A stretch of 64,000 nucleotides of DNA from Blautia wexlerae (GCF_013300825.1 NZ_JAAIMY010000005.1:85790-149789), one strand, 5' to 3'. Counted from the first letter of the stretch, positions 51,578 to 62,953 are shown. Numbers and translations: made by a program. The notes: generated by a model not told the origin, from the letters alone.

Positions 51578-51777
51578 GACTGTAAATATATAATTGAGTT
51601 ATAAACAGACTTCTTGCGTTACTGACACAGAGTGAACAGTAACTCTCCCGCTTCTGCAATGGTGGGAGCGGAGCTCAGACTTGAATATATAGAAATAGGT
51701 AAAAACTGTGAATGATATAACGCAGCTGAAAAACCAGTCGCAAAATATAACCTGAATTTAAGGAGGAACATTGTAAC

Positions 51778-53064
51778 ATGAGTTTACAGGTGGAAAAAAT
51801 GGAAAAAAACATGGCTAAACTTACTATCGAAGTTGCCGCTGAAGATTTAGAAAAAGCAATGCAGAATGCATACCAGAAAGCAAAAGGAAGAATTTCCATC
51901 CCTGGATTCCGTAAAGGAAAAGCTCCAAGAAAAATGATCGAGCAGATGTATGGCAAAGGAGTATTCCTTGAAGATGCTGTTAACGCTCTGATTCCGGAAC
52001 ACTACAGCAAAGCATTAGCTGAATGCGAACTTGAGATCGTTTCCCAGCCGACAATCGACATTACACAGGCTGAGCCTGGAAAAGCATTCATCTTCACAGC
52101 AGAAGTTGCTGTTAAACCGGAAGTTACATTAGGTGATTACAAAGGTGTAGAAGTACCGAAAACTGAAATCACAGTAACAGACGAAGACGTAGAAGCTGAA
52201 CTCAAGAAAGAGCAGGAGAAAAACTCCAGAACAATCAGCGTAGAAGACCGCGCAGCTCAGTTAAATGATATCGTAACAATCGACTTCGAAGGATCTGTAG
52301 ACGGAGTACCTTTCGATGGCGGACAGGCTACAGAGTATCCTCTGACACTTGGTTCCAACACATTTATCCCGGGATTCGAGGAACAGCTTGTTGGTGCTAA
52401 AGTTGGCGATGATGTAGACGTAAAAGTTACATTCCCTGAAGAATATCAGGCAAAAGAACTTGCAGGTAAAGAAGCAATCTTCAAATGCGCAGTTAAGAAG
52501 ATCGAAGCAAAAGAACTTCCTGAACTGGATGATGATTTTGCAAAAGATGTTTCTGAGTTCGATACACTTGCAGAGTATAAAGAGCATGTAAAAACAAACC
52601 TTGAAGATAAGAAAGCAAACGAAGCAAAACGTGCAAAAGAAGATGCAGCAGTAGATAAAGCAATCGAAAATGCACAGATGGATATTCCGGAAGCTATGCT
52701 TATGACACAGTGCCGTCAGATGCTTGATGATTTCAGCAGAAGAATGCAGTCCCAGGGATTATCCATGGACCAGTACTTCCAGTTCACAGGCATGACAGCT
52801 GACAAGATGATGGAAGATATGAAACCACAGGCATTAAAGAGAATCCAGACAAGACTGGTTCTTGAGAAAGTAGCAGAAGTTGAGAACATTCAGCCGACAG
52901 AGGAAGAAGTAAACGAAGAGATCTCCAAGATGGCTGAAGCATACAAAATGGAAGCTGACAAGTTAAAAGAATTACTTGGAGAGCGTGAACTTGAGCAGAT
53001 GAAGAAAGACATGGCTGTACAGAAAGCAGTTACTGTTATCGCTGACGCTGCCAAAGAAGTTTAA
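51778..53064 (+). CDS. tig: Trigger factor
   Basis: A 428-residue ribosome-associated chaperone and peptidyl-prolyl isomerase. The ribosome-binding signature GFRKGKAPR is in the N-terminal domain, the FKBP-like domain spans about 150-240 (VTIDFEGSVDGVPFDGG), and the helical C-terminal domain follows. AAGGAGG precedes ATG 51778. It begins the tig-clpP-clpX-lon-engB block, linking nascent-chain folding with proteolysis. Confidence 0.97.
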   Translation: MSLQVEKMEKNMAKLTIEVAAEDLEKAMQNAYQKAKGRISIPGFRKGKAPRKMIEQMYGKGVFLEDAVNALIPEHYSKALAECELEIVSQPTIDITQAEPGKAFIFTAEVAVKPEVTLGDYKGVEVPKTEITVTDEDVEAELKKEQEKNSRTISVEDRAAQLNDIVTIDFEGSVDGVPFDGGQATEYPLTLGSNTFIPGFEEQLVGAKVGDDVDVKVTFPEEYQAKELAGKEAIFKCAVKKIEAKELPELDDDFAKDVSEFDTLAEYKEHVKTNLEDKKANEAKRAKEDAAVDKAIENAQMDIPEAMLMTQCRQMLDDFSRRMQSQGLSMDQYFQFTGMTADKMMEDMKPQALKRIQTRLVLEKVAEVENIQPTEEEVNEEISKMAEAYKMEADKLKELLGERELEQMKKDMAVQKAVTVIADAAKEV

Positions 53065-53160
53065 TTTTAAAGTAATCGAATTTTAAGATCCGGAAAGAGA
53101 CAGGCTCAGATGTCTACCTCTTTCGGAAAAAAAGTCAGCCGCGTAAATGGAGGCGTTTAT

Positions 53161-53742
53161 ATGAGTTTAGTACCTTATGTCATTGAACAGACAAGCAGGG
53201 GAGAGAGAAGCTATGATATCTATTCAAGGCTTCTGAAGGACAGAATCATTTTTCTTGGTGAGGAAGTAAATGATGTGAGTGCAGGACTGATCGTATCACA
53301 GCTTCTTTTCCTGGAAGCAGAAGATCCCGGTAAAGATATCCAGCTGTATATCAACAGCCCGGGCGGTTCCGTAACAGCCGGCATGGCGATCTATGATACC
53401 ATGCAGTATATTAAATGCGATGTTTCTACCATTTGTCTTGGAATGGCTGCCAGCATGGGTGCCTTTCTTCTGGCAGGCGGTGCAAAAGGAAAGAGATTTG
53501 CTCTTCCGCATTCCACTATCATGATCCATCAGCCATCTGGCGGTGCGCAGGGTCAGGCAACAGAGATCCAGATCGTGGCAGATCATATCGCACAGACAAA
53601 GAGAACTTTAAATGAGTTATTGGCTGCAAATACCGGTCAGCCGATAGAAGTTGTTGAGCGTGATACAGACCGGGACAACTATATGACTGCTGAAGAAGCA
53701 AAGGCATATGGACTGATTGACGGTGTAGTCATGCATAAATAA
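53161..53742 (+). CDS. clpP: ATP-dependent Clp protease proteolytic subunit
   Basis: A 193-residue serine protease subunit forming the 14-mer chamber. [25 protein letters not shown] is the typical N-terminus (given in two parts: [25 protein letters not shown]). The catalytic Ser is in GMAASMGA, His in [11 protein letters not shown] and Asp in [11 protein letters not shown] 53161 is preferred, with GGAGG 7 bases upstream; the frame from 53110 adds 17 unusual residues. Partners: canonical ClpX next door and possibly the divergent ClpX at 14212. Confidence 0.97.
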   Translation: MSLVPYVIEQTSRGERSYDIYSRLLKDRIIFLGEEVNDVSAGLIVSQLLFLEAEDPGKDIQLYINSPGGSVTAGMAIYDTMQYIKCDVSTICLGMAASMGAFLLAGGAKGKRFALPHSTIMIHQPSGGAQGQATEIQIVADHIAQTKRTLNELLAANTGQPIEVVERDTDRDNYMTAEEAKAYGLIDGVVMHK

Positions 53743-53750
53743 TGCGAAAG

Positions 53751-53786
53751 ATAAGACTCCTGTGAATCGTCACAGGAGTCTTATTA
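53751..53786 (+). terminator. Hairpin between clpP and clpX
   Basis: TAAGACTCCTGTGA / TCACAGGAGTCTTA, 14-bp stem with a 3-nt loop, followed by a weak TTAG. It may act as a partial terminator or an RNA-processing/stability element, since clpX starts only 32 bases later. Confidence 0.75.
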
Positions 53787-53817
53787 GTTAGTATAGAGAA
53801 AGGACAGACATAAATTC

Positions 53818-55134
53818 ATGGCAGAAAAAATGAGAGAAGGAAAAGTAAGATGCTCCTTTTGCCAGAAGACAGAAGATCAGGTAAGAAAACTGATCGCAGG
53901 TCCGGATGGCAAAGTATTTATATGTGATGAGTGCATTGGCATCTGCTCAGAGATCATGGAGGAAGAATTAAATCCTTATGATGACGAGGTTTTGAATTCT
54001 GATATTAATCTGTTAAAACCGGAAGAGATCCATGCAGTTCTGGATGATTATGTAATTGGTCAGGATGCAGCAAAAAAGGCTCTTTCCGTTGCTGTTTATA
54101 ATCACTATAAAAGAATCCTTGCATCAAAAAATTCTGATGTAGAGCTTCAGAAGAGTAATATTCTGATGCTTGGACCTACAGGTTCAGGTAAAACTCTGCT
54201 GGCTCAGACACTTGCCAGACTTCTGAATGTACCGTTTGCTATTGCAGATGCTACCACACTGACAGAAGCCGGATATGTAGGAGAGGATGTTGAGAATATT
54301 CTTCTCAAGATCATTCAGGCAGCAGATTATGATATTGAACGTGCACAGTACGGAATTATCTATATTGATGAGATTGATAAGATCACAAGAAAATCTGAGA
54401 ATCCATCCATAACCCGCGATGTTTCCGGTGAAGGCGTGCAGCAGGCACTTCTGAAGATTCTGGAAGGTACAGTGGCAAGTGTTCCGCCTCAGGGTGGCCG
54501 CAAGCATCCTCATCAGGAGTTTCTTCAGATTGATACAACAAATATTCTGTTTATCTGCGGCGGTGCTTTTGACGGAATCGAGAAGATCATTGAGTCCAGA
54601 CAGGATACCAAGTCCATCGGTTTCGGTGCAGAGGTTTCTGTTAAGGAAGACAGAAATGTGGGTGAAATCCTGAAGGATGTAATGCCGGAAGACTTTATCA
54701 AATTCGGTCTGATTCCTGAGTTTATCGGTCGTGTGCCGGTAGTTGTAACTCTGGATGCGCTGGATGAGAATGCGCTGATCAGTATTCTGAAAGAGCCGAA
54801 GAACTCACTTACCAAACAGTATCACAGATTATTTGAACTGGATGGTGTTGAACTTGATTTTGAAGATGATGCACTTGAACTGGTCGCAAAGAAATCTCTG
54901 GAACGTAAGACAGGAGCCAGAGGTTTGCGTGCGATCATGGAAGGTTCACTGATGGATCTGATGTATAAGATTCCGTCAGATGACACGATCCGCAAGTGTA
55001 CAATTACCAAAGATGTAGTAGATGGCACCGGTGAGCCGGAGATCGTCCGCGGAGAAGCTCCTGCACAGGCGAAGACAGCCGGAAGCAGAAGAACGTCCCG
55101 GACACACAAGAAGGATAAACCGGAAACAGCCTGA
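53818..55134 (+). CDS. clpX: ATP-dependent Clp protease ATP-binding subunit
   Basis: A 438-residue canonical ClpX. The zinc domain has [11 protein letters not shown] and [10 protein letters not shown]. Walker A is GPTGSGKT, pore loop GYVGED, Walker [12 protein letters not shown] loop GGRKHPHQE and ClpP-docking loop SIGFGAEV. All the features missing or altered in the paralogue at 14212 are intact here. The last ~25 residues are basic ([14 protein letters not shown]). It lies between clpP and lon. Confidence 0.97.
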   Translation: MAEKMREGKVRCSFCQKTEDQVRKLIAGPDGKVFICDECIGICSEIMEEELNPYDDEVLNSDINLLKPEEIHAVLDDYVIGQDAAKKALSVAVYNHYKRILASKNSDVELQKSNILMLGPTGSGKTLLAQTLARLLNVPFAIADATTLTEAGYVGEDVENILLKIIQAADYDIERAQYGIIYIDEIDKITRKSENPSITRDVSGEGVQQALLKILEGTVASVPPQGGRKHPHQEFLQIDTTNILFICGGAFDGIEKIIESRQDTKSIGFGAEVSVKEDRNVGEILKDVMPEDFIKFGLIPEFIGRVPVVVTLDALDENALISILKEPKNSLTKQYHRLFELDGVELDFEDDALELVAKKSLERKTGARGLRAIMEGSLMDLMYKIPSDDTIRKCTITKDVVDGTGEPEIVRGEAPAQAKTAGSRRTSRTHKKDKPETA

Positions 55135-55154
55135 TGAAAGGGACTGAACAATAA

Positions 55155-57467
55155 ATGACAAATCAGAATATAGTGCTGCCTGCGATCGCTCTCAGGGGGA
55201 CTACCATCCTTCCCGGGATGATCGTTCATTTTGATGTGAGCAGGGAGCGTTCTGTCAAGGCGATTGAAGCTGCCATGCTTCATGACCAGAAGATTTTTCT
55301 GGTTACTCAGATTGATCCTGAGGTGGAATCACCGGATCTGGCAGGTGTATATCATGTAGGAACCATTGCCTATATCAAACAGGTTGTGAAACTTCCGCAG
55401 AACCTTTTGCGGGTACTTGTAGAGGGAACGGGAAGAGCCACACTTGTGAAATTTGAGCAGGAGTTTCCGTTTATCAGAAGTGAGATCACACCTGTTGATG
55501 AAGAAGAAATGCAGATGCCGGAACCAGTGATGGAAGCCATGCACAGAAGTCTTAAGGAATTATTCCACAGATACTGCATGGAAAATGGAAAAGTCAGCAA
55601 AGAGCTGGTAGCACAGATTTTAAATATAGATAATGTTGAGGAACTGGTTGAGCAGATTGCCGTAAATATTCCTTTATCTTATCAGAATAAGCAGAAGATC
55701 CTGGAGGCACTTACACTGGAGGAACGTTATGAAGTTCTGGGTGCAATCCTTGGAAATGAGATTGAGATCATGCAGATTGGCAGAGATCTCCAGAAAAAAG
55801 TGAAGGCCAGAATTGATAAGAATCAGAGAGAATATATTCTCAGAGAGCAACTGAAACTGATACGTGAGGAACTGGGTGAAGATAATACTGCGGATGACGC
55901 AGAGGAGTTTAAGAAGAAACTCCAGGAACTTCAGGCCGGCGATGAGGTAAAAGAGAAGATCAGCAAAGAAATCGAGAGATTTAAGAATACCAACAGCAAT
56001 GTATCCGAGAATGCAGTACTGCGTGGTTATATTGAGACCATGCTGGCACTTCCGTGGGAGAAGAAATCCACAGATTCTGATGATCTGAAAGAAGCATGGA
56101 AAGTACTTCAGGAAGGTCATTACGGTCTGAAAGATGTGAAGGAGCGTGTGATGGAGTTCCTTTCCGTCCGCAAACTGACACATAAGGGAAAAAGTCCGAT
56201 CCTTTGTCTGGTAGGACCTCCCGGAACAGGTAAAACCTCCATTGCCCGATCGATTGCAGAAGCAATGCATAAGAAATATGTACGTATCTGTCTGGGCGGT
56301 GTGAGAGATGAGGCTGAGATCCGGGGCCACAGAAAGACTTATGTAGGAGCAATGCCGGGAAGGATCACTGCAGCATTACAGCAGGCAGGAGTGAGCAATC
56401 CTCTGATGCTTCTGGATGAGATTGACAAGACCAGCAGTGATTATAAAGGAGATACTTCTGCGGCACTTCTTGAGGTGCTTGATCCGGAGCAGAACAGCAG
56501 ATTTATGGATCATTATATAGAGGTTCCACAGGATCTTTCAGAAGTACTGTTTATTGCAACTGCAAACGATGTTCAGGGCATTCCGAGACCACTTCTTGAC
56601 CGTATGGAACTGATCGAGATCGCAGGTTATACTGAGAATGAGAAGGAACATATTGCAAAGGAGCATCTGATTCCGAAGCAGATGGAAGAGAACGGTATCG
56701 AGAAAGGTAAACTGACAATCCAGTCAGCGGCTCTTAAGAAGATCATCAACAATTATACAAAAGAAGCCGGAGTTCGAAACCTGGAGAGAACCATAGGACA
56801 GATATGCAGAAAAACTGCACGTCTGATCATGGAAGAAGATAAAAAGAAAGTTACAGTGACTTCAAAGAATCTGTCAGATTTTCTTGGAAAAGAGCATTTT
56901 AACTATCTTATGGCAAATAAGAAAGATGAGATTGGTATTTCCCGCGGGCTTGCCTGGACACAGGTGGGCGGTGATACACTGCAGATTGAAGTCAATGTAA
57001 TGCCCGGCAAGGGTGAGCTGATGCTTACCGGACAGTTGGGAGATGTTATGAAAGAGTCTGCACAGGCAGGTATTACTTACATTCGTTCCATTGCTTCTGA
57101 CTATAAAGTTGAGCCGGAATTTTTCCAGGAAAATGATATTCATGTGCATATTCCGGAAGGGGCAGTACCAAAAGACGGACCATCCGCAGGTATTACCATG
57201 GCAACTGCAATCCTTTCCGCAATTATTAAGAAGCCGGTAAGGGCAGACCTTGCAATGACCGGTGAGATCACACTGAGAGGAAGAGTTCTTCCGATCGGCG
57301 GTTTGAAAGAAAAACTTCTTGCGGCAAAATATGCTAAGATCAAAGAGGTGTTAGTGCCGGCAGAAAACAAACCGGATATTCAGGAATTAGATAAGGAAAT
57401 CACAGACGGACTTACCATTACCTTTGTAAGTTCGATGAAGGAAGTGCTTAATAAGGCACTGGTATAA
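55155..57467 (+). CDS. lon: ATP-dependent protease Lon
   Basis: A 770-residue LonA. The N-terminal substrate-binding domain occupies about 1-200, followed by coiled coil, the AAA+ module with GPPGTGKTS and LMLLDEIDK, and the protease domain with the catalytic Ser in [12 protein letters not shown] and Lys in [13 protein letters not shown] 55155 follows AAGGGA at a rather long spacing, 20 bases after the clpX stop. A hairpin after the stop (AAATGGTCA / TGACCATTT, 57471-57500) lies before engB. Confidence 0.97.
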   Translation: MTNQNIVLPAIALRGTTILPGMIVHFDVSRERSVKAIEAAMLHDQKIFLVTQIDPEVESPDLAGVYHVGTIAYIKQVVKLPQNLLRVLVEGTGRATLVKFEQEFPFIRSEITPVDEEEMQMPEPVMEAMHRSLKELFHRYCMENGKVSKELVAQILNIDNVEELVEQIAVNIPLSYQNKQKILEALTLEERYEVLGAILGNEIEIMQIGRDLQKKVKARIDKNQREYILREQLKLIREELGEDNTADDAEEFKKKLQELQAGDEVKEKISKEIERFKNTNSNVSENAVLRGYIETMLALPWEKKSTDSDDLKEAWKVLQEGHYGLKDVKERVMEFLSVRKLTHKGKSPILCLVGPPGTGKTSIARSIAEAMHKKYVRICLGGVRDEAEIRGHRKTYVGAMPGRITAALQQAGVSNPLMLLDEIDKTSSDYKGDTSAALLEVLDPEQNSRFMDHYIEVPQDLSEVLFIATANDVQGIPRPLLDRMELIEIAGYTENEKEHIAKEHLIPKQMEENGIEKGKLTIQSAALKKIINNYTKEAGVRNLERTIGQICRKTARLIMEEDKKKVTVTSKNLSDFLGKEHFNYLMANKKDEIGISRGLAWTQVGGDTLQIEVNVMPGKGELMLTGQLGDVMKESAQAGITYIRSIASDYKVEPEFFQENDIHVHIPEGAVPKDGPSAGITMATAILSAIIKKPVRADLAMTGEITLRGRVLPIGGLKEKLLAAKYAKIKEVLVPAENKPDIQELDKEITDGLTITFVSSMKEVLNKALV

Positions 57468-57524
57468 AATAAATGGTCAGTCAGTAAAGATTGACCATTT
57501 GTTGTGAAAAAAGAGAGGAAATCA

Positions 57525-58130
57525 ATGGTTATTAAGAATGTATCATTAGATATCGTATGCGGTATTACCAGCAAACTCCCGGACACCAACAGACCGGAGG
57601 TTGCATTTGCAGGAAAATCAAATGTGGGAAAATCATCGCTGATCAACGGGCTGATGAACCGGAAATCTCTTGCCAGAACAAGTGCACAGCCGGGAAAAAC
57701 ACAGACCATTAACTTTTATAATATCAATGAAGCCATGTATCTGGTAGACCTCCCTGGTTACGGATACGCAAAGGTTTCACAGTCTGAGAAGGAAAAATGG
57801 GGCAAGATGATCGAAAGATATCTTCATACATCCAAAAACCTGAAGGCGGTTTTCCTTCTTATTGATATCCGTCATGATCCGTCTGCAAATGACAAGATGA
57901 TGTATGACTGGATTCTGAACAATGGCTATGAGCCGATCATTATTGCAACGAAGCTTGACAAGCTCAAACGAAGCCAGGTTCAGAAAAATATCAAAGCAAT
58001 CAAAGAAGGGCTGAAGCTGAGCAAAGATGGCATTATTATTCCTTTCTCTGCTGAGACGAAGCAGGGAAGAGATGAGATCTGGGCTCTGATTGACGAGTTG
58101 ACCGGACTGGCAGCTACTGAAGAAGCCTGA
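57525..58130 (+). CDS. engB: Ribosome-biogenesis GTPase EngB/YsxC
   Basis: A 201-residue GTPase needed for late large-subunit assembly. G1 is GKSNVGKSS, G3 DLPGYGYA, G4 TKLDK and G5 FSAET. ATG 57525 is preferred, 5 bases after GAGAGGA; an in-frame GTG at 57504 is the alternative. It follows lon, the standard order in Firmicutes. Confidence 0.95.
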   Translation: MVIKNVSLDIVCGITSKLPDTNRPEVAFAGKSNVGKSSLINGLMNRKSLARTSAQPGKTQTINFYNINEAMYLVDLPGYGYAKVSQSEKEKWGKMIERYLHTSKNLKAVFLLIDIRHDPSANDKMMYDWILNNGYEPIIIATKLDKLKRSQVQKNIKAIKEGLKLSKDGIIIPFSAETKQGRDEIWALIDELTGLAATEEA

Positions 58131-58217
58131 AAGAATAAATATTCGCTGTTTACTGACGGGATTCTTTTCCTGTGAAAATAAGCAGCAGACAGACAAAATA
58201 CGAGGACAAAAAATATT

Positions 58218-59063
58218 ATGGGAATTATCAAGGCATTCAAGCTGGGATTTGACTATCTCAAGTATGATGAAGATGGTAACGTGCAGGATACGCAGCGTGC
58301 TGTCAATGATGTAAACCTGGACATTGAAGCCGGACAATTCGTGGCTGTTCTGGGACATAATGGTTCCGGAAAATCTACTCTTGCAAAGCACCTGAATGCG
58401 CTGTTGCTTCCGACGGAAGGAACTTTGTGGGTAGATGGGATTGACACGTCTAAAGAGCCGGAATTATGGAAAGTCCGACAGAAAGCGGGCATGGTTTTTC
58501 AGAATCCTGACAATCAGATCATAGGAACTGTAGTAGAAGAAGACGTAGGGTTCGGACCGGAGAATATGGGTGTGCCCACCGAGAAAATCTGGGAGCGTGT
58601 AGATGAGAGCCTGAAAAAAACAGGAATGACATCCTATCGTTATCATTCTCCGAATAAACTTTCCGGCGGACAGAAGCAGAGAGTTGCAATTGCCGGTGTC
58701 ATGGCAATGCGTCCGAAATGCATCATTTTGGATGAGCCAACTGCAATGCTGGATCCGAATGGACGAAAGGAAGTTCTTGAGGCAGTCAGTGACCTTAACA
58801 GACGGGAAGGAGTGACAGTCATTCTGATCACCCACTATATGGAAGAAGTTGTTCATGCGGACAAGGTATATGTTATGGACAACGGAGAAGTGGTGATGCA
58901 GGGAACACCCAGAGAGATTTTCTCACAGGTGGAAACTCTGAAAGAATACAGACTGGATGTGCCGCAGGTAACACTTCTGGCACACGAACTTCATAAAGCC
59001 GGAGTGGATGTTCCGGAGGGAATACTGACTACAGAGGAGCTGGTGAATGCCTTATGTCAATAG
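58218..59063 (+). CDS. ecfA1: Energy-coupling factor transporter ATPase EcfA1
   Basis: A 281-residue ATPase of the shared ECF module. Walker A is [10 protein letters not shown]-loop FQNPDNQI, signature [13 protein letters not shown] and Walker [13 protein letters not shown]. It pairs with EcfA2 and EcfT to energise vitamin and metabolite S components. The gene overlaps ecfA2 by 10 bases. ATG 58218 has only a weak purine-rich ribosome site. Confidence 0.96.
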   Translation: MGIIKAFKLGFDYLKYDEDGNVQDTQRAVNDVNLDIEAGQFVAVLGHNGSGKSTLAKHLNALLLPTEGTLWVDGIDTSKEPELWKVRQKAGMVFQNPDNQIIGTVVEEDVGFGPENMGVPTEKIWERVDESLKKTGMTSYRYHSPNKLSGGQKQRVAIAGVMAMRPKCIILDEPTAMLDPNGRKEVLEAVSDLNRREGVTVILITHYMEEVVHADKVYVMDNGEVVMQGTPREIFSQVETLKEYRLDVPQVTLLAHELHKAGVDVPEGILTTEELVNALCQ

Positions 59064-60130
59064 AATTAAAAAATGTAACTTATACCTACAGTCCGGGAAC
59101 TGCCTATGAGATCCATGCGCTGAAAGATATCAATCTTTCTATTCCGGACGGACAGTTTATCGGAATTATCGGACATACAGGAAGCGGGAAATCTACACTG
59201 ATCCAGCATTTCAATGCGCTGATCCGTCCGACTTCCGGTACGATCACTTATAATGGAGAGGATGTCTGGGGAGAGAAATATGATCGTCGTGCCCTGCGAA
59301 GCGAGGTTGGTCTTGTATTTCAGTATCCGGAGCATCAGCTCTTTGAGAATGATGTGCTTTCTGATGTATGCTTTGGTCCCATGAATCAGGGATTATCCAG
59401 GGAAGAGGCAGAAGTAGAAGCAAAGAAAGCACTGCAGCACGTAGGTTTCAAGGAGAAAAATTTTAGTAAATCCCCTTTTGAGCTTTCCGGCGGACAGAAG
59501 AAAAGAGTTGCTATTGCCGGTGTACTGGCAATGAATCCGAAAATTCTTATTCTGGATGAGCCAACTGCAGGTCTGGATCCGAAAGGACGAGATGATATCC
59601 TTGACCAGATCGCAGAGCTTCATAAAGTAAGAGGGATTACTATTATCCTTGTATCCCACAGCATGGAGGATATTGCAAAATATGCGGAGAGATTGATCGT
59701 AGTCAATGACGGAGAAATCGCATATGACGATGCTCCCAAAGCAGTATTTGCTCATTACAGAGAGCTGGAAGCCATGGGACTTGCAGCACCGCAGATTACT
59801 TATATCATGCATGCGTTGAAGGAAAAAGGCCTGGATGTAGATGTAACTGCTACAACGGTGGATGAGGCAAAAGAGAATATCCTTGCAGTTTTAAGAAAAT
59901 GTAATCCCGGGAAATTGTCCGGTGACAGACAATCTGTTTCAGACAGTCAGTCGAAAAAAGAAAATGCCAAAGCAGAAACCTTAATTAGTGAGATGGAAGC
60001 TGATCTGACTGAGGATGGGACGAAAGAGTCTCATTCAGATGCGCCTGATGAAGATTTAAGCATTCAGAAGGAAACAATGGATAAAAAGTCTGCAGAACAA
60101 GAAGAGAATGAGGGAGGGCAGGAAGTATGA
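59054..60130 (+). CDS. ecfA2: Energy-coupling factor transporter ATPase EcfA2 with acidic C-terminal extension
   Basis: A 358-residue ATPase; usual EcfA2 length is about 285-290. Walker A is [10 protein letters not shown]-loop FQYPEHQLF, signature [13 protein letters not shown] and Walker [13 protein letters not shown]. After residue ~285 comes a ~70-residue Ser/Glu/Asp/Lys-rich tail ([19 protein letters not shown] onward) with no hydrophobic core, probably disordered. The stop overlaps the ecfT ATG (ATGA). Confidence 0.95.
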   Translation: MSIELKNVTYTYSPGTAYEIHALKDINLSIPDGQFIGIIGHTGSGKSTLIQHFNALIRPTSGTITYNGEDVWGEKYDRRALRSEVGLVFQYPEHQLFENDVLSDVCFGPMNQGLSREEAEVEAKKALQHVGFKEKNFSKSPFELSGGQKKRVAIAGVLAMNPKILILDEPTAGLDPKGRDDILDQIAELHKVRGITIILVSHSMEDIAKYAERLIVVNDGEIAYDDAPKAVFAHYRELEAMGLAAPQITYIMHALKEKGLDVDVTATTVDEAKENILAVLRKCNPGKLSGDRQSVSDSQSKKENAKAETLISEMEADLTEDGTKESHSDAPDEDLSIQKETMDKKSAEQEENEGGQEV

Positions 60131-60930
60131 TCCGAGACATTACAATAGGACAGTATTATCCTGCAGATTCCGTTCTGCACAAAATGGATCCGAGAGCAAA
60201 GCTGGTGGGTACGCTGGTGTTCATCATCTCTGTCTTTGTATTCCATACATTTCCGGGATATGCAGTGGCAACTATATTTCTGGCAGCGATGATCATTCTT
60301 TCCAAAGTTCCTGTGAAATTTATGTTCAAGGGACTGAAGGCAATCGTGATGCTTCTTATGATCACAGTGGTATTTAATATATTTCTGACACCCGGAAAGG
60401 TTCTCTGGCAGTGGGGAATCCTGCATGTGACAGAGGAGGGCCTGAAGCTGGCCGGAAGAATGGCCATCCGCCTGACGTATCTGGTGATCGGTTCTTCTCT
60501 TATGACGCTGACTACCACACCCAATCAGCTTACAGATGGTCTGGAACGACTTCTCAGGCCGTTAAATAAACTTCATGTGCCAATCCACGAGATTGCCATG
60601 ATGATGTCTATTGCGCTGCGTTTTATCCCAATCCTTATGGAGGAAACCGATAAGATCATGAAAGCACAGATTGCACGTGGCGCAGATTTTGAAACCGGAA
60701 ATATAATTCAGAAGGCAAAAAATATGATTCCGCTTCTGGTTCCGCTGTTTATTTCTGCGTTCAGAAGAGCAAATGATCTGGCCATGGCCATGGAAGCAAG
60801 GTGCTATCATGGAGGGGATAACAGAACCCAGATGAAGCCATTGCGTTATGAGTCCAGAGACTACATTTCCTATGTGGTGATGTGGGCTTATCTGGGAATC
60901 GCCATTGTTTTCAGAATTGTGGGAATCTGA
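60127..60930 (+). CDS. ecfT: Energy-coupling factor transporter transmembrane protein EcfT
   Basis: A 267-residue membrane scaffold that joins the two ATPases to S components. It starts with the typical GQYYPADSVLHKMDPRAKL and has the coupling-helix motifs IARGADF and FRRANDLAMAMEARCY, each holding the Ala-Arg-Gly-type contact. About five to six helices. Translationally coupled to ecfA2. A terminator follows. Confidence 0.95.
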   Translation: MIRDITIGQYYPADSVLHKMDPRAKLVGTLVFIISVFVFHTFPGYAVATIFLAAMIILSKVPVKFMFKGLKAIVMLLMITVVFNIFLTPGKVLWQWGILHVTEEGLKLAGRMAIRLTYLVIGSSLMTLTTTPNQLTDGLERLLRPLNKLHVPIHEIAMMMSIALRFIPILMEETDKIMKAQIARGADFETGNIIQKAKNMIPLLVPLFISAFRRANDLAMAMEARCYHGGDNRTQMKPLRYESRDYISYVVMWAYLGIAIVFRIVGI

Positions 60931-60962
60931 GAAAGTACTGATATAATTTATAAAGATATTTT

Positions 60963-61008
60963 ATATGCTGTAATCCGGTAGGAAAGGATTACAGCATATT
61001 GTTTATTT
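60963..61008 (+). terminator. Terminator of the ecf operon
   Basis: A 14-bp perfect stem ATATGCTGTAATCC / GGATTACAGCATAT with a 9-nt loop, followed by TGTTTATTTTG. Confidence 0.85.
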
Positions 61009-61048
61009 TGTTATAACAAAAGTTTTCAATTTTTATGGAGGAAAACAG

Positions 61049-61789
61049 ATGAAAAGAATTGGTCTTGTAGTTGCATATGACGGCACAAACTATTGCGGCT
61101 GGCAGACACAGCCAAACGGGATTACTGTACAGGGGGTATTAAATGATACATTGTCCGAGCTTCTTGGCGAGAAGATAGAAACGATCGGTGCAAGCCGTAC
61201 AGACGCAGGGGTTCATGCCATGGGAAACGTGGCAGTATTTGACACCAACACACGCATTCCCGGGGAAAAGATTTCCTATGCACTGAACCAGCGTCTTCCG
61301 GAAGATATCCGCATTCAGCTCTCTGAAGAAGTAGAACCGGATTTCCATCCCCGTTATTGCGACAGCGAGAAAACATACGAATACCGCATCCTGAATCGCA
61401 AATTCCCGGTTCCGACAGAGCGCTTATACACCTATTTCTACCACTACAAACTGGATGTAGATAAGATGAAAGCAGCAACCTCATACCTGATCGGACAGCA
61501 TGATTTTGCTTCTTTCTGCGGTGCAAAAGCGCAGGTAAAAACAACTATCCGTACAGTGACAGGAATTGATGTATGGCGTGACGGAGATATCGTAACCATA
61601 CGTGTAACAGGAACAGGATTCCTCTACAACATGGTACGAATCATCTCCGGAACTCTGATCGAAGTAGGAAACGGACAGTATCCGCCTGAGAGAGTAAAGA
61701 CAATTCTGGAAGCCTGCAACCGCGAAATGGCAGGCCCAACTGCTCCGGCACAGGGACTGACACTGATGGGGATTGAATTTTTTGATTGA
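61049..61789 (+). CDS. truA: tRNA pseudouridine synthase A
   Basis: A 246-residue enzyme that makes pseudouridine at positions 38-40 of tRNAs. The catalytic Asp is in GASRTDAGVHA, and AYDGTNYCGWQTQ near the N-terminus and RVTGTGFLYNMVRIISGT near the C-terminus are typical. GGAGGAAA precedes the ATG. It is in the usual place between ecfT and rplM. Confidence 0.97.
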   Translation: MKRIGLVVAYDGTNYCGWQTQPNGITVQGVLNDTLSELLGEKIETIGASRTDAGVHAMGNVAVFDTNTRIPGEKISYALNQRLPEDIRIQLSEEVEPDFHPRYCDSEKTYEYRILNRKFPVPTERLYTYFYHYKLDVDKMKAATSYLIGQHDFASFCGAKAQVKTTIRTVTGIDVWRDGDIVTIRVTGTGFLYNMVRIISGTLIEVGNGQYPPERVKTILEACNREMAGPTAPAQGLTLMGIEFFD

Positions 61790-61835
61790 TAGTCAGGAGG
61801 AGAAAATCATCCGTTTCGATAATTGCCGGTGGGAT

Positions 61836-61856
61836 AACTGATCAACAGTTTTTTTG
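61836..61856 (+). terminator. Weak terminator candidate after truA
   Basis: A short stem AACTG-ATCAA-CAGTT followed by seven T residues, 46 bases after the truA stop. The stem is only five base pairs, so efficiency is doubtful. Confidence 0.4.
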
Positions 61857-61913
61857 CTGAAAACAAAAAACGGGGGAGTAACGAAAAAAATTGAAAAAAC
61901 GACACAAAACCTA

Positions 61914-61942
61914 TTGACAGAACAGAACCCTTATAATATAAT
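61914..61942 (+). promoter_or_regulatory. Strong sigma-A promoter of rplM-rpsI
   Basis: -35 TTGACA (consensus), 17-nt spacer, -10 TATAAT (consensus). Transcription would start near 61949. Confidence 0.92.
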
Positions 61943-61948
61943 AACCAA

Positions 61949-62114
61949 ATGTGACGTAGTGCGAGATGCTTAAGCCAAATAGCCCAGGCGAAAGTATTTA
62001 TCAGCGGTTTCGGACATTTCCGCATTTTTAGCACCGGCGTTTCCAATAACTTATATTCGCGGGAAATTCCGCGGTTAATTAAACTATCGTTGATAAATAA
62101 CAGGAGGTAAAACC
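61949..62114 (+). promoter_or_regulatory. Leader of the rplM-rpsI mRNA, possible L13-type autoregulatory leader
   Basis: A ~165-nt untranslated leader, long for this genome, with a CGCGG-GAAATT-CCGCG hairpin (62059-62074) and paired blocks GCTTAAGCC and CCGCATTTTTAGCACCGG. Low-GC Gram-positive rplM leaders are known to carry a structured L13-binding element. I could not match its consensus base by base. Confidence 0.42.
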
Positions 62115-62543
62115 ATGCAGACTTATATGGCTAATCCAGATAAAATCGAAAGAAAATGGTATGTAGTTGACGCTGATGGATGTACTCTTGGCCGTCTGGC
62201 ATCCGGAGTAGCAAGCGTTTTAAGAGGAAAAAATAAACCACAGTTTACACCACACGTAGACACAGGTGATTATGTAATCATCGTAAACGCTGACAAGATC
62301 AAAGTTACAGGTAAGAAATTAGAGCAGAAAATCTACTACAATCACTCCGATTATGTAGGTGGAATGAGAGAAACCACATTAAAAGAAATGTTAGCAAAGA
62401 AACCTGAGAGAGTTATCGAGCTCGCAGTTAAAGGTATGCTTCCAAAAGGACCTTTAGGAAGAAGCATGTACACAAAACTTTTCGTATATGCAGGACCGGA
62501 ACACAAACATGAAGCTCAGAAACCAGAAGCTTTAACATTTTAA
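62115..62543 (+). CDS. rplM: 50S ribosomal protein L13
   Basis: A 142-residue ribosomal protein of normal length. [17 protein letters not shown] and the C-terminal [21 protein letters not shown] are diagnostic. AGGAGG is 7 bases before the ATG. It forms the standard operon with rpsI. Confidence 0.98.
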   Translation: MQTYMANPDKIERKWYVVDADGCTLGRLASGVASVLRGKNKPQFTPHVDTGDYVIIVNADKIKVTGKKLEQKIYYNHSDYVGGMRETTLKEMLAKKPERVIELAVKGMLPKGPLGRSMYTKLFVYAGPEHKHEAQKPEALTF

Positions 62544-62560
62544 TTAGGAGGTAGAAAACA

Positions 62561-62953
62561 TTGGCTAGCGCAAAATTCTACGGAACAGGAAGAAGAAAAA
62601 AATCAATCGCAAGAGTTTATCTTGTACCTGGAACCGGTAAGATCACAATCAATAAAAGAGATATCGATGAATATTTTGGATTAGATACACTGAAAGTTAT
62701 CGTTCGTCAGCCTTTAGCTGCAACAGAAACAGAAGGCAAATTTGACGTATTAGTTAACGTTCATGGCGGTGGATACACAGGACAGGCTGGTGCCATCAGA
62801 CATGGTGTTGCAAGAGCCCTTCTTCAGGCAGACAACGACTACAGACCAGTTCTGAAAGCTGCTGGATTCTTAACTCGTGACCCACGTATGAAAGAACGTA
62901 AGAAGTACGGTCTCAAAGCAGCTCGTCGCGCTCCGCAGTTCAGCAAGCGATAA
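62561..62953 (+). CDS. rpsI: 30S ribosomal protein S9
   Basis: A 130-residue ribosomal protein. [18 protein letters not shown] and the C-terminal [14 protein letters not shown], whose SKR tail reaches the P-site tRNA, are intact. It begins with TTG 62561, set by AGGAGG 8 bases upstream; no ATG or GTG is in reach. Confidence 0.97.
   Translation: MASAKFYGTGRRKKSIARVYLVPGTGKITINKRDIDEYFGLDTLKVIVRQPLAATETEGKFDVLVNVHGGGYTGQAGAIRHGVARALLQADNDYRPVLKAAGFLTRDPRMKERKKYGLKAARRAPQFSKR

Noticed and set aside
51604..51690. Structured regulatory RNA in the tig leader
   Set aside because: Only one modest hairpin (CTCCCGC / GGGAG) is seen; no known class matches.
61871..61880. GGGGGAGTAA resembling the yybP-ykoY core
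   Set aside because: It lies upstream of the rplM promoter, so it would not be in that mRNA, and the other conserved blocks are absent.
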